NCBI GenBank assembly: GCA_902702965.1
Contig: CACRXP010000730.1
Span: 84,945-148,944, forward strand
DNA from: Spirometra erinaceieuropaei
Taxonomy: Eukaryota; Platyhelminthes; Cestoda; Diphyllobothriidea; Diphyllobothriidae
DNA length: 64,000 nt
Direction: 5' to 3'
In this document: piece after piece, positions 36,503 through 49,159 of the stretch
How positions within the stretch are numbered: the stretch's first letter is position 1
Layout of the letters: the number at the start of each line of letters is the position of its first letter
Position numbers and translations under genes: made by a program
The notes under the pieces: model-generated
Database searches by the model: none
What the model saw: only the letters and a program-made list of their open reading frames with translations
Told to the model about the DNA's origin: nothing

Positions 36503-37408
36503 CAGTAAGTGAGTTATTCATGAAATCTCAAAAGGAATTCCGAAATGCGTTTTCGTTTCGAAAGGATTAATTAAGTAGGGTTGTAAGACCAATCATCGTA
36601 CAGCAGAATTCTATGATGATTCAATTACCCCAGATGGCCGACTTTCGAACCAACGTCTTTCCAGCTGCATGCAAAAACTGTACTCCGTAAAAGAATGACT
36701 ACTTAAGTAGCATGCATTTTTTATTGATTTTCGATGCCCTTGAAGATTCAATTGTATTTATGGAAGACCTGCATAAAAATATTCGTTCTTTTGTTCATTC
36801 AGTGGAAAACTACGTCTTTTTTCAATTTTACGCACGAAGGAAGGGTATAATTTGGTCTTATAAAACTTTTCCAATTCCCGAATAATTTTGAACTCAACCT
36901 GCCGTAAAACTTGCATTCAGGGTTCCCAAACTACATGCCGTATAATTTTCGCGTACGGAAAACAAGGAACATCAGCAAGTGCAGAGACATGCCGTTTTAT
37001 GAAGGGCCATTTCACGGTATTAAAAAATCTCACAATTAGAAACTTTTTTAAAGCCGAATTATACCCTTTCTTCGAGTATAAAATTAGGAGAAGAGGTAAT
37101 TTGCTACTGAATGAGCAAAAAATGAATATCTTTATGTACGTTTTCCACGAAATATAATTGAATCTTTAAGGACGTCGAAAATCAATGAAATAAATGCATG
37201 CTACGTAAGTAGTCTTTTTTTACAGAGTATAGTCGTTTCATGCAGCCGGAAAGAAGTTTGTTCGAAAGGCGGCGTCCTAGGGTAACTGAATTATTACAGA
37301 ATTATGCTGCACGATGTTTGGTTTTACAACTCTACCTAATTAATCTTTTCGAAACTGAAACGCATTTAGGAATTTCTGTTGACATTTCATGAGTTAGCCC
37401 ACCTACTG
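36503..37408 (-). mobile_element. Long-TIR element, full length, TA duplication
   Basis: cagtaagtgagttattcatg...catgagttagcccacctactg, 906 bp, with TA on both sides. The central segment (gcgtacggaaaacaaggaac) runs opposite to that of copy 49160. It is only 66 bp from the previous copy. Confidence 0.87.
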
Positions 37409-37939
37409 TACTTTTTAGAATTTCCGTCCAAATTTAACGGCGTAGGCCACCCCTACTGTACGTTGAACGGAACCCCAGCAGGACGCTCACCGGCGTTTCC
37501 AGAGCGTTTCGAACATCTAAGTACCAGCCAGGAATTAATTTCCCACGGACTGAGAAGTAACCCGGGAGAAGCATATTTTCAGAGGTGCTATGCTGAAAGC
37601 CAGCACGATGCTGTGCAGGAAGTTGCCTGGTAGGGCACCCGCTGCCAACCAGCTGAGCAAACTCGTCTGTGTACCGTTCCATGTGAAACAACCTTGTGAC
37701 TCGATGGTAGCGGATGTATTTGACAAACTCCCTGGTGCATGGCCCACATTTAATTGACAGTCGAGTATCCAGCAGAGGTCCACCCGGTGATGGCCAACCG
37801 TCTAGCCTATTTAACCCTGCTAAGAACGCTTAACTGCCGCGAATATTGGGCGAACTTCACTGGGCAGGCTAAAATTGTAAAACGTATAAACAAAGTCGGC
37901 GGATCGTCATTTTAATTGCTATTGCAGCGACAGTAGCTA
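37409..37939. other. Intron 4: nothing recognised
   Basis: Short spurious frames on both strands. No feature. Confidence 0.4.
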
Positions 37940-38908
37940 CAGTATAAATGCTAGCTCATTTAATGTTAACCGAAATCCTAAAGTGCGTTTCTAATTCGAA
38001 AAGATTGCTTAAGTGGGGTTTTCGTGTTAATTATCATGTCGCATAATGTCCAGATATTCCGGTCACGTCAGAATGCCGAGCTATTTATCGACCGCCTGCG
38101 TAAACTGCAGTCAGCAGAAAATGGCTACTTAAGAAGCATGAATTTTCCCCCATTGGTTCTCGATGCCCTTAAAAATTCAAACGTATTTTGTTGAAAGCAC
38201 GCACAAAACATCCTTTAATTCACGCAATTGATGGAAAGTTAGGTCTACCTAAACTTTTATGCTCGAAATGGAGCATCTTTTGGTTTTAAAAGAAGTTTGC
38301 AATCATGAGATTTTTCTGGACGAAATGTCAAGTCGTGCAGCGTCGTATTGGCAAATTTACGTATGCTGCTTATAAAGTTAACAAAAGCGGTTCGCATCCA
38401 TTATGAAATTTCAGGAGTCCCACTTGTTTCCTTCCTAATAGCATATAGAAATGGATGATGTTAATTAGGTGGGAAGTATAAAGCTTGTGGTTTGGAAACC
38501 CTGAATGCAAGTGTAGCGGCAAGTGGAATTCAAAGTTATTCGGGAATTGAGAAACATTTAAAATCGAAAAATACCCTTTCTTCGTGCAAACAATTTAAGA
38601 AAAACCTAGTCTTCTATCAGTTGAGGGAAAAAATGGTACTTTGCGCATGCTTTTAATAAAATATGTGAGGGAATCGAAAATAAATGAGGAAAAATTCGTA
38701 CTACTTAAATGGTCACTCTCTGAGGAATGCAGTTTACGCAGACGGTTGACAAGGAACTCTTTCGTAAACCGGCATCCTGACGTGACTAGAATATTATGGG
38801 ATTAAGTAAAAGAATAATTAACATTGCAACCCGGTATAGGTAATCTTATTGAATTAAAAACACATTTCAGAATGTTGGTTAACATTTCATAATATAGCGT
38901 ATCTACTG
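37940..38908 (+). mobile_element. Long-TIR element, full length but diverged, TA duplication
   Basis: cagtataaatgctagctcat...catttcataatatagcgtatctactg, 969 bp, TA on both sides. More substitutions than the other full copies. It ends 218 bp before exon 5. Confidence 0.82.
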
Positions 38909-39126
38909 TACTTGTTAAGGGGACGGCTGCGAAGCCGCAGGCCGATTGCTAATGTCTCCGTTAGAAGGAAAACCGATTACTGGGGTTTGATTCCGGCCTG
39001 CCAACCAGGGGTTCATATTTATCAACCTCCAAGCTGTTTCGCACATACTGACTTCATCTATGTTGAGAGGTTTTTCATCAAACTTTTTCTTCTCGTTTTC
39101 TCAATCCTTCATCTCCGACGCTGAAG

Positions 39127-39251
39127 TCCCAGCAGCCCAGCTTCCAACGGAAAAAAGAGAAATTACTGAAGAATATCTGGAAGAGTGGATCAATGCCGGC
39201 CAAAAGGCACTCGACGAAGATGGTGGAGCGCAGGATGAAATCGAAGAATTG
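39127..39251 (+). CDS. Synaptotagmin-like gene, exon 5 (acidic linker)
   Basis: Donor TTG|gtaacg, phase 0 at exit. The acceptor is chosen at gctgaag|TC because it follows the strongest pyrimidine run. Three alternative AGs (starts 39133, 39136 and a near neighbour) keep the same phase and would shorten the protein by 2-4 residues. The translation includes PTEKREITEEYLEEWI, then NAGQKALDEDGGAQDEIEEL, strongly acidic and probably helical. No database family is recognised from the sequence. The exon lies 218 bp after a complete long-TIR element (37940-38908). A longer open frame runs upstream from 39060, but those residues are hydrophobic pyrimidine-tract translation and are not counted as coding. 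Confidence 0.75.
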
Positions 39252-39454
39252 GTAACGTACACGTCCAAGTCTTTGTCACCTTTTGTGTTTATTAAACGAA
39301 CGAGAACCAGTCCGTGTGCTATGTCAGTATCATCAAACCATGGCCATCGCAGTCTGGAATGTGCTGGCAGTTCCCTGACACCTAGTCCCCTGCCGGTGGA
39401 AGCGCGTACGCTCCCGCTGGGTATTTAGGTCGGGTGCATGGCTGTTCAGTCATC

Positions 39455-39740
39455 CAAGTCCTTCTGACCCCTATTGGGGTGTTGTCGTTGTTGGTCAAAA
39501 ACCTGGTCATTTGCTGTGTGGACCAGGGGGTGTGGAGTGGAGCGCCAAGGTGCAGGTTCGATTCCGCCGTCCACCGGCGCCCCCACCCCCCACCCCGACC
39601 TTCATAACTCTGTCCTGACACCGGGTCCAGGTGCGCGATGGGAAGAGAGAGGGTGCGGTAGATTCTGCGCAAATCTATTATCACTTTAAACTAATTCACG
39701 CGCAATTCACCGTGCCTGATTCGCCTGTTAGTGGAGCACA
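39455..39740 (+). repeat. Dispersed repeat (forward copy)
   Basis: ttggtcaaaaacctggtcat, gtgtggaccagggggtgtgg, cctgacaccgggtccaggtg, agattctgcgcaaatctatt, actaattcacgcgcaattca. Reverse counterpart at 32590-32870. Includes a B-box-like caggttcgattccgcc at 39551. Confidence 0.7.
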
Positions 39741-39744
39741 CGGG

Positions 39745-41320
39745 GGGCATCGTCGGCAACGACGGTCGAAATGTCGTTTGCTGGACGAGTAGAAGTATGT
39801 GAGAAGGTCTTCTGGACACCTAAGCACCTCCCTGCCACTGAACTACCCCAAGCAAGGAGAGTATAGATAGGACAACCGAGGAGTTAGTTGACGCACTGCG
39901 CTTAGCATCTGTCCTAGGCGACAAAGGGAAGTTGCACACCGTTTTTGGTTAGATGAGAGACCTGTCAAGTTCTAATTCAAGCCAGTCTCTACTGGTGTAA
40001 ATAGTCAGCTGTGGTTCCATAATTGATCGAACGCCGCCAGAAAGGGAAGAAATAGCACTCCACGAAACCCGCCTCATTAGCCAAGCACCTCGTGCACACA
40101 TGTACTGTGAAAGTGGCCGGAGATGGGTATTACCGCCTTGTTGTGATTCGCAGTCACAGGTCTACCAAATGAAATTCCCTTATGAGTATGGAGTCGTGAG
40201 TAGGACGATGATGAAGAAGGTACGAAGGGAGGCCGAATCTGAATGCAATTGCCTTTGCTCTAATCTGATCTGTCCAACGTTTCCTTACCTTGTGCGACGC
40301 TGAATAGTGAAAATGGCGCTAATTTGCTCCTACAGACTGGGTATACGGATTTTAGAGATCTGAACAAAGTTGAATAGGATACGAAAAGAGGCACCCCGAG
40401 TATTACCGGTGGCCTTGTGGGGAATTCTATGGCGGGAGGAAGGCTGGAGATAGGTTTCGGCTTAGGACTAGGGCTAGGATATGGAGTAGGTACCCCGGCA
40501 ATTAGGCTCAAGGACACCTGCAGTTGGGGGACGGTTAAATATTCCCATGTCCAAACCTAGAACACATCAGTCTATGAGACGTCAGCGCATCGCGGGCCTT
40601 TCATCTCCCTTCTGGGGAGCCTTCTGTCCGGATTTCAGTATGGCGCTCAAACGCCTTACTGTGCTAACGCGAATTCGAAAGGACTGGATCATCTGGACCT
40701 GCATAACCGACATACTTTGCAAACTAAATTGCCCATTCCATATTTTGCAGTCTCATCTTCTGATAGTGCGGCTAAACTAAAACCATTTCCCTCAAAATAT
40801 ACAGTTTTGTCTAGAATATGGAAATTTCCCTTAGACGTTACAAAAAAAACATACTTTAAATTCAGCCCCGGTTGCGGTAAGTGGCCGTGACATACAATGG
40901 AGTTGCTAGGTAGCACCACCCGAAAATATTTCCCATTAGTAATAACCGATTTTAAGTAGAATGTAAACAAAAAAGTGGAAGTAATATAACGTTTTTTGTG
41001 AATAGTGCGTTTTTAGAAAGCGGAGATGGTGAAAATACCAAAAAATCCTGTCAAGTGAGTAAACTTGAGTGTTATTAGCAAATCAGGCCTGTCCACACAA
41101 CTGACTGAGTAAATACAACCGCACAAGTAGAATATCATTCAAAAATTAATTTAGTATCACCCATCGCAGTCACCCAACAGCCGGCATTTTGAGTAAAGAT
41201 TCCAAAACGGTTTCACGAGAATTGGCTATAATTTTTTTGTTTTCACATTGTTTAGGTTGCGCGTAACCAAAGATAAGAAGATTCTACTTGATTTTGCTGA
41301 CAGAGACGTTACAAAAATAA
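39745..41320. other. Intron 5: mostly unrecognised
   Basis: Only a short TTAGGG-like patch at 40440-40495 (cggcttaggactagggctagg) was noted. Confidence 0.4.
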
Positions 41321-41328
41321 AGGCTTTC

Positions 41329-41790
41329 CGACAAAGACAAGGGAGACTAGAATGGCTATTTCTGGCCAATTAATCGTCGTCAGCCAGTCATGCCTTACCC
41401 TGGGGTGTGGGACGCCTGAAGCTCGATCCCGCGACCTGGTAGTTAGAAGTCCAACGCCGTAAGACGATCGGTGAGCGCCCCTCTACCATTGTATATTCCC
41501 GATCTCAACCGACAAGACAGCGACCCCTTGGCTCAGTGGTTAGAGGCGTTGGATTTCTAACTAACAGGTCGCAGGACCCAGCCTCAGGTGTTCCACAACT
41601 CGGGTTCGTGTGTGACTGGCTGACAACGACTAATAAGTCAGAAATGGCCATTCCAGTCTCCCCTGTCTTTGTCGGTAATAGCATTCTGCCTATATTACGG
41701 GCCATTGTGCGCCTGCTGGTTGGGGTCGAGAGGGAGCCCGTATGGCACAGCGGAACGAGTGAGTTCCGTAAAAACGATCGGCGAGGGTCC
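41329..41790. repeat. tRNA-derived repeat as an inverted pair
   Basis: Arm 1 41329-41458 and arm 2 41547-41677 are inverted copies (about 130 bp, ~88% by eye) with an 88-bp spacer. The spacer edge carries a tRNA-like head ccttggctcagtggttagag (41526). The flank to 41790 repeats ggaacgagtgagttccgtaa as at 20925. Same family as 20053. Confidence 0.75.
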
Positions 41791-42622
41791 CTCTGCCATT
41801 ATAAAAGCTTTCATAAGATCACATGTTGGGGGGGGGGGCGGTCAGTGAATAGTAAATTCAAGTAGAATTAGCGCGGGCAATCATAATGTTACAATATTTT
41901 GTGCAGCAAGGAAATTTTTCTTCCGGAAAATCGCCGTTATGTTCTTAGTCACGATGGATTCCGCTGTGCTTCAGAGCACCCTTGAGATATCGATGAAGGC
42001 TTTGCGAACTTTCAGTGTCCCAAGTCGACTGCCCACAAAAATAGGTTCTGTGCCATGGGCCTATCAAACCCAGCGGCGCCAGGCAATCCTGTTGCAGCCT
42101 GAACGACAGTTTTTATGAAATTGTTGAGTCGGCAGGACAGGTCTAGAGGAAATGTCTGTTTAAGCTAATTAACCTGATGCGTTTAAAACAGCATTTCAGT
42201 TTACGCAGATAAATCCAAAAACCGGTCAGGTCTTATTTCGTAGCCGTACCTGCAGTAGATAAGCCACAGCTTAGCCCCAACCCCAACCGCTAACCTCTAG
42301 TCCCAACCTCTAACAGGTTCGGCCATGAAAAAAGATCTTGCCCAAAAACCGTTTGGCCTATTCACATAAAGCGTAAACACGGATGACAACTTTGCACACC
42401 GAAAATCCTACTAGATATTAAATTATTTAACAATTAGAAAAACTGAAACTTTGTCAGGGTGGTTTAAACGAACAGAGCTCGGGAAGCATCTCATGCTCCA
42501 ATTTTTGTTACCTTTCTGGGCTTTCTTGTAGAACATGGGGTGCTTAAATGCAGGGGGCTTAGAACCTTTCTCAAATGCACTTGTAGACATATCTGATGGG
42601 CTTTTATTTCCGGTGGTTTCAG
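41791..42622. other. Intron 5, 3' part
   Basis: Run of 10 G at 41828. A short CCCTAA-like patch (42268-42315, cccaaccccaaccgctaacc). Otherwise nothing recognised before the exon 6 acceptor. Confidence 0.4.
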
Positions 42623-42775
42623 GCATCTATCTGTAACAGCGAGGCTGTAAGGGAGGAACTGATGGATCCGGACCTAATGGACAGCGTGTCAGTGCGCGAA
42701 CAGCAAATTTCCACGGCATCGTTGAAAACGCAGTTTGAGAAGATCAAGGAACTCGTGAAAAGGGAGCCAACGGAG
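42623..42775 (+). CDS. Synaptotagmin-like gene, exon 6 (linker, amphipathic helix)
   Basis: A 51-codon exon in phase 0 at both ends. Acceptor ccggtggtttcag; donor GAG|gtttga, a weak donor hexamer but the only GT in phase before the in-frame stop. It encodes EELMDPDLMDSVSVREQQIS, then a heptad-like stretch TASLKTQFEKIKELVKREPT suggestive of an amphipathic or coiled-coil helix. It lies in the long C2A-C2B linker. Its symmetrical phase would allow skipping without a frame change. Confidence 0.78.
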
Positions 42776-43439
42776 GTTTGATCTTTGCTTGAGACAAAAT
42801 TTCAGTCTTATCTTTATAAATGAACAGCAAATTGTTAGGGAAACCTGTAGTTAAAGTTTCCACCAGGCGGCTCTACGTTCAGAACGGTTCGGTAATGTTC
42901 GAATTTACCAGGATATGCATATTGTGTCGATTTCATGATGCACAGCTCGTCTACAGAAACTCAGACGTAATTACACGACCTCTGGCAGTGTTGCAGTGAT
43001 CAAATGTAGCATTACAGTAGTGTCTGAGGGTATGGAAAAAACCAGGGCGAAATTGATCTTTGTTCAACCAGAATTAGGACACCCTATCAGGCTTAAGTTC
43101 TCCAAGTCCTCTGAAATTACTGTGTGATCTTCGCACCTGCCAAGACTGCAATACGACTAGTATTAAACTTTTAATCCCATTACTGGCCGTGAGTACAAGC
43201 CTCTGTCTCACCAACTCCCTGCGGTTTCCTCGTGCGTCTGCAAGGGGTTTGAATCACCAACAGTGCTCAAGCCATCACTAGGTGGCTTTCAGAAGCATCT
43301 CCTCCGTTGTCAAACATGCTTTCACCAACTCGACAGCAATTACTGAGCAAGCATGGCGTAGAAGATGGGCAGTTTGACTTTGTCAATCATTTCCTGCACA
43401 CCCATCAACAGTGGTCTAGGCCGCGCCCTTTTCAGTGAG

Positions 43440-43740
43440 GAGTGGGTGTGTAGAAATAGCGTGTAAGGCCGGTGGATCGAAAGCCAGTCTTACTTTTGGC
43501 AAACTCGCACGCCAATCACGGGCCCCATTGCCTTCAACAGCCAATCTATCGCGCGTCATCGCTAAACTCCAAAAAATGAGCATCCGGGCCCGCCTCCAGT
43601 CGTCGTAAATCCGTCCTGCCGCTGTGACCAGGTGCTTGTGGCAGGAGAGAGTGTGGAAGATGCTGCGCAAGTCGCCGTTACGGGTCAACCATGCTTTGGG
43701 TCACACGGCGGACATTGTTCAATGCGGAGATCGAACTGTA
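43440..43740 (+). repeat. Dispersed repeat, diverged forward copy
   Basis: gaccaggtgcttgtggcagg, gagagagtgtggaagatgct and gcgcaagtcgccgtta match the 39600-39690 segment. Confidence 0.45.
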
Positions 43741-44639
43741 GTACTAAAATGAATTGTGAATCCTGGGTAGGCTGGGTTGCGGCGTAACTAAGGCTCCTGT
43801 CCTTGCAGTCTGCGTCTGAATTGACTGAAACTATTTAGTGTGCCTTTAAATAAAAAAAAATAAAAAGGAAACCGCAATACTGATGACTGCGAAGCGCAGT
43901 TCCGAGTTAATTCACACACCACGGAACGCTGGCTGTACAGTGAGTAGCGTTCCTTCCACCTACAACGATCGCACTCGAAGTAGGAGCTCATAAGTAAGGC
44001 ATATTTCTTTAACAGTTTTCAATGAACATGTAAGTTGAATTATCTTTTTTGAGGGACTGACAAAAGTTTATATATTACTGTTGTTTTGCAATAAATTATG
44101 CTCTCTTTGAGCATTGCACTGAGAAGAATAAAATAAATTATTCTAAGACTTCTGGAGAACCAAGGGTTAATAAATTTATGGTACGAAATTCATGGGTGAG
44201 CTAAACGAAGCGATAGTGAACATCAACCATCCGGAGGCATTTTATGACTGGTAGGAGTAATTTGTTTTGAAAACGCCCAAGACAACTCGTATATTTTGAA
44301 ACAAAACCTTTGTTTTAAAGTGTGTTTGGGGGATTATAAGCACTGTATTCTATGCAGGTCCTCTAGGTCAAGTTGAGATAACTGCACGTCTCCATAAAAC
44401 GGTTTATTTGTATCCGCCATTTATTACTCCAATTTGTGGGCTTCTTGAGCAGAATTAGCCAATTCGGAGACGACAAGCCAATCTGGTCATCTCGCTAGTG
44501 CCTGAACATTGTTCACTAAAACACACTAATTGAAAAATGATGCGCCCCTTTCCGTAAAGTACTAACGGCGAAGGAGACTTCGTCCGCTATCACTGACGAT
44601 GTGCACGAAACGTTTTTTCTTGTACTCGGTTTTTAGTTG
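43741..44639. other. Intron 6: nothing recognised
   Basis: AT-rich, no shared repeat or exon noted. Confidence 0.35.
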
Positions 44640-45260
44640 CTGACGTCCTCTTAAAATTTCTACCCGAAAAACGGTAGTTGTGGTTTCAAAAGTTTTCCGG
44701 TCAGTGAACAGTTTTAAACGCTATCGGTCTTTGCAATACGTCTAGGAGTTTCAAACTATAAGCTGCTCACTTTTCTTTTAAAATTATAATAAATTCTTCT
44801 ACGCCACTAAGAAGATACGGCCTTATGACTTACAAGATTTCGCAATTTACATGACCTATGTTGCACAAAATAACTGATGTGATGCTATGTATAGACATTT
44901 CGGGCCTTGACAACTCTTATTAGTACAAGCTTGTTAAGTTGAAGTGCACAGCATCTTCGAGGAGAGAAGCTGAAGCAGATGAAATTTTCTACAAAATTAG
45001 TACAAGAAAAAAACTACTTTGTGCGCATTTACTAAAAATACGTTTGAAGCCATGAGTGCATCGAAAATCAACGGACAGCACCGTACTCCTTAAATGGTCA
45101 TTTTTAACGACTGATGTTTTGCAGGTGATCGAAAAACGCGCGTTCAAAAGTTTACATATCTCTGAATTGCGTTGCACGATAATCGATATTGCAACCCTTT
45201 CGAACCGATACCACAGTTCGAGGTTTTGATCAGCATTTTATGAGACACCTCACCTTTGTT
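44640..45260 (+). mobile_element. Long-TIR element, old degraded copy
   Basis: Segments such as gcatcgaaaatcaacggaca, gtactccttaaatggtcatt and cacgataatcgatattgcaa follow the order of the right arm of the family, with many substitutions. Termini are not recognisable. Confidence 0.45.
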
Positions 45261-45479
45261 ACTGTCGCGGGCAGGGGTCGATTATGTTGTCCTGGTCCCA
45301 AGTGTAAGTGCGATGTGGGCATTGCAAGTAAGGTAAACCGAAGGGGGATGCTGAAATCGTTAGTGACGAATGTAGCCGAGGCCAAAACGGAAAGGGCAAC
45401 CTGAGGTAAGAAAAATCTGCCGCAAAACTGAAGGAAGCCTAGAATCCCCGCAAAAGACCTGGCTGACAGGGCACGCGAG

Positions 45480-46170
45480 GTAGCAATACTGCAAACCTAA
45501 CGGTAAACCAAACCGTAACCTCAAAGGTAAACCCAATCCTAAACGTAATTATAAACCTAACGACAACACCAAACTTAAAACTAACCCTAACCCTAAACCC
45601 ACCACAAACCCTAGCCCTAACCCTGACCCAAATCCTAACCCTAGCCTTAATCCCAACCCTAGCCCTAACCGTAACCCAAACCCTAATCCTAACCATAACC
45701 ATAACCCTAACTTCACCCGTGACCCTATCCTAACCCCAAAACTAACCCTAGCCCCAACCTTAACACTAAACGTAAACGTAAACCGCAATCCAAACCTTAA
45801 CTCTAGCCGGAATCCTCAGCATAAATATAAACTTAAAGCTAACCTTTAACCTAACACCAAACCTAACTCTAAACCTACCATAAAGCCTAGCCCTAACCCC
45901 AAGCCTATCACTAGTCCTGAGCCAAATCCAAACACTAACCTTAACCACAACCCTGGCTCTAACCTTAACCACAACCCTAACCATAACCCGACCCCAACTG
46001 TAACACCAACCCTTACCCCAAAAACTAGCATTACACGTAGACCTAGACCGCAATCCAAATCCTAACTCTAATCGGAATCCTTAAAATTAACACAAACCCC
46101 AACCCTAAACCCAATTCTCGGCCTGAAACTAACCCTAACCCTAAAACTAACCCCAATTCTAAACCGAAGC
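45480..46170 (-). repeat. Telomere-like (TTAGGG)n degenerate block, ~700 bp
   Basis: On the + strand, continuous CCCTAA-type units and variants (aaccctaaccctaaaccc, cctaaccctagccttaatcc). On the minus strand this is TTAGGG-like. Overlapping Gly/Val/Arg/Leu-rich frames are translations of the repeat. The block lies in intron 6, 250 bp before exon 7. Confidence 0.9.
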
Positions 46171-46419
46171 ATAAGATTGCACTTTTGCGTTTTAGCTTTG
46201 GCTACTTTCCCACTAACGATTTCAGCATCCTCCTTCGGCTTACTTTACTCACAATGCCCGCTTTGCGCTCACATATGGGACCAAGACAGCGTAACCGATC
46301 CCTACCTAGTTACGTAAGTACACGAAGATGGCGTTATACTGTAAAAAGCGGAGATTGGGGATGGAATAGGTAAACCCAGGTTCACACTGTGCCACTTTCA
46401 ACAATCTTCTTTATATCAG

Positions 46420-46614
46420 GAACAACCCAAGGTTCCACCGCCTGAGTCAGGAGATGAATCAGAGGAGGCAGTGCCGGAGGCAGAACGACCCTTCCTCATA
46501 CGGCGGATCGAAGGCTGGCAGTACATCAACCGGATACCGGGAGAGCGTTTTCTCTACGGCGAGATAGAAATTGGACTGATGTACTCCCCAGAGCGGATGA
46601 AGTTAACCATAGAG
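46420..46614 (+). CDS. Synaptotagmin-like gene, exon 7 (linker end and start of C2B)
   Basis: Acceptor ctttatatcag; donor GAG|gtaggt; 65 codons, phase 0 at both ends. The first 25 residues are Pro/Glu-rich (PPPESGDESEEAVPEAERP). After RRIEGWQYINRIPGERFLY comes GEIEIGLMYSPERMKLTIE, which matches the opening of synaptotagmin C2B (GDI---L-Y-P---KLT). This is the strongest single family marker in the gene. The exon begins 250 bp downstream of a 700-bp block of telomere-like repeats. Confidence 0.88.
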
Positions 46615-49159
46615 GTAGGTTGCAATGACGAAGCATTTTACTAGGCATGCATTCATATGATTACGTTCCTTCCTGCTTAGGTTCGTAGATTCCCACGGAG
46701 GTTCTGCTGCAGACGTATTTGGAGAGCACTTGACGGTTGTCTGACTTTACCAGTTTCGTCATTCAGTTTTCTGCTGTGAGTAAGACAGGATAAACCGTCC
46801 GATGTTTAGGATCAGGAGGTGCTGTTCCATCCGGAGTTGCCCATTTGGTCTGAACGCACCTAACAGCGAGTCGAACGTTGCTCTGTTTCTGAGTCCATTC
46901 CACACTGTCTCCTTTCAGTGGGATTTTGTTAGCCAGTTACCCAGAAGTGGTCAGTTCAGCCTGGCTGTGAAGGCAGATTCCCCCGAGGGAAAGACAAAAA
47001 ACTGACAGATTCGCGTACGTTTTTCCATCATGAATTATCGCTCAAAGTCCCTGAATATGTTTCTTATCACTTGCTGTCCTTCCATGGGGTTTCAGGGTTA
47101 TATAGCGTGGACCAGCAACGATTCATACTAATACTCGATGACCAGTCTTTCTAACGACAAAGTGGGAAGGCACTATACGTTTGCTCTTATACTTTTTCTG
47201 GAAATTTTCCTAAAATGCTCAGTTCTTGTGGTCGTTTTTGTAGGAACCCGCATATTCTTGACGTTAGCACGTAAAAGCATAGAGCATTCAGATAATTAGA
47301 AGGCTCTGCAATCTGCTGCATTTTGAAGCACGACTGCGTTTTTAAATTACCCTGTACGCGCGATTCGTAATGCGCAGTTCGAATTTTCTTCTCCATATTC
47401 CAAGAAGAAGCACCTCCCGACATTCAGTTGACACGTTCAGTAAAGATTTTTCATAGTACTACGAATATTTAGCCAAATATGTACTCGGAAAGCTGGCATG
47501 CTTAGTTTCTAAACTACGACTGGTTGATCGACAACTATTCCAGCCCCAGGAATGCTCAGAAAAGTGCTTTACCGCAGTCATAAAACAGAGGTCGGATAAA
47601 TATTAAATCTCGTAAGCCACCATGAGAACTGACGCTGAATACCTCTCTCAATAGGGTCAGCTTTGGGTGAGGTTTTGTCCTGCGGCCCCACTTGAATAAT
47701 ATCATATGGTTAGTTTTCTAAAAAAATTCTGGTAGATGTGAATACGCCGACTTTACAAACATCACGTATTTGCATTTTCCTTACCATGTTAATTTAGCAA
47801 GTGACTTTGCCGCGGGGGGGGGTGGAGTGTTTATACGCCAGTCGCGGTTACATCAGGTATCAGTTCACACACGCTTCGAGCCCCGCATGCGCTCTCTTCA
47901 ATATCCTAATCCAACGAGAGTCCAAGTAGACTTGTTGATGGGATTGTTCCGACGGTGTAGAATTCCGTCGGTTCCACTGCAGCGGCCATGCACTGCGAAT
48001 CACCAAGCGGTACTCACAGTGGCCTTCCAATCGTGACTGCGTCCCCCATGTCTTTTTAATCCAGCGGGTGGCTGTGTCGTGGAGGGGGGAGTGTGTGTGC
48101 GCCACCTTCACTCGCTTCCCTGCGCACGCTTCGAGCTCTGCTTGCACTCTCTTCCCCCCTCCTAATCCAGCGAGTGGCTAACTTAGGTACGGTAAGCAAA
48201 ATTGTTTTAGTAAACACCAACCATGCGATATCAGTCAAGTAAGGCTGCAGAACCAAACCTCACCCAGCCTTGCTTTCCGACTCGAGGCGTAAACTTCTGA
48301 ACTCGCGACCAGCCCTCTCTCTATCATATGCCCCACCTCAATAAATAAATAAATAAATGATTTTTATTAAAGATCCGTCGGAGTCCCATCAAAGTTGCAG
48401 AGTTGGGGTGCGAAACAAAGATAAGGACTAGCATGGCATTGAGTTTGCGGGCCACTGTGGTCTTTCTTACCTTAGTGAATGCGATTACTTTTGCAACTTA
48501 TCCTGCCAGTGATAAATCTACGATTAGACTTCCCCATAGTCAACGACTGAGACTTGCACTGGAGGCGAAAAAATCGAAATAAACTTCCAAACGTCGTTTC
48601 CCACACCACTGGAATAAAGGACTAATAACCAGTTGTGGTGGTTAGTTTTTCGACTGTATACTGGCCGGATTAGCCCTGCCACTTTGCCCAGTCATATTTA
48701 AGAAATAGCATCGATTTTCCATAAAGATCTCAAAGAGAGGAAGCAGGAAGGACTGTCTATATATACTTGTGTCTTAAGAAATTCTTTATCGATTGCCAAC
48801 ATGCAAAGTACGCAGATTAACTAGAGATCAATCTCCAGCGCAGCAGACGGCAGCTCTACTCAGGTAAGTTTCTATATTTGGCAGTACATTTAGCGATTTT
48901 ATTTCAGGACTGCATATTTTGGATGCATTGTGTGCCTCTACATATGAACACATTTCGATTGACAAAAACTGGTCATTTATTCATCGCATTGGAAGGAAAT
49001 CAATCAATAGACAACTGCGCGAAATAAGTCTTCTGACAGCGTCTGTCTATTTCCATTGCCCTTTCTCATAAGACGTGTTCCAAAATACGTTCCCCGACAT
49101 AAGATTTCTCTTTAGTCCTTGAAAACACGACACGCACCTTCAATTACCTTTAAAAAATA
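46615..49159. other. Intron 7: nothing recognised
   Basis: Run of G at 47814, an (AAAT)n stretch at 48340-48358, and a short duplicated segment (cgcatgcgctctcttcaata... near 47885 and gcttgcactctcttcccccc near 48140). No exon or classified repeat. Confidence 0.4.

Noticed and set aside
45439..46058. Gly/Val/Leu/Arg-rich minus-strand frames of 70-95 codons
   Set aside because: Translations of the telomere-like repeat block.
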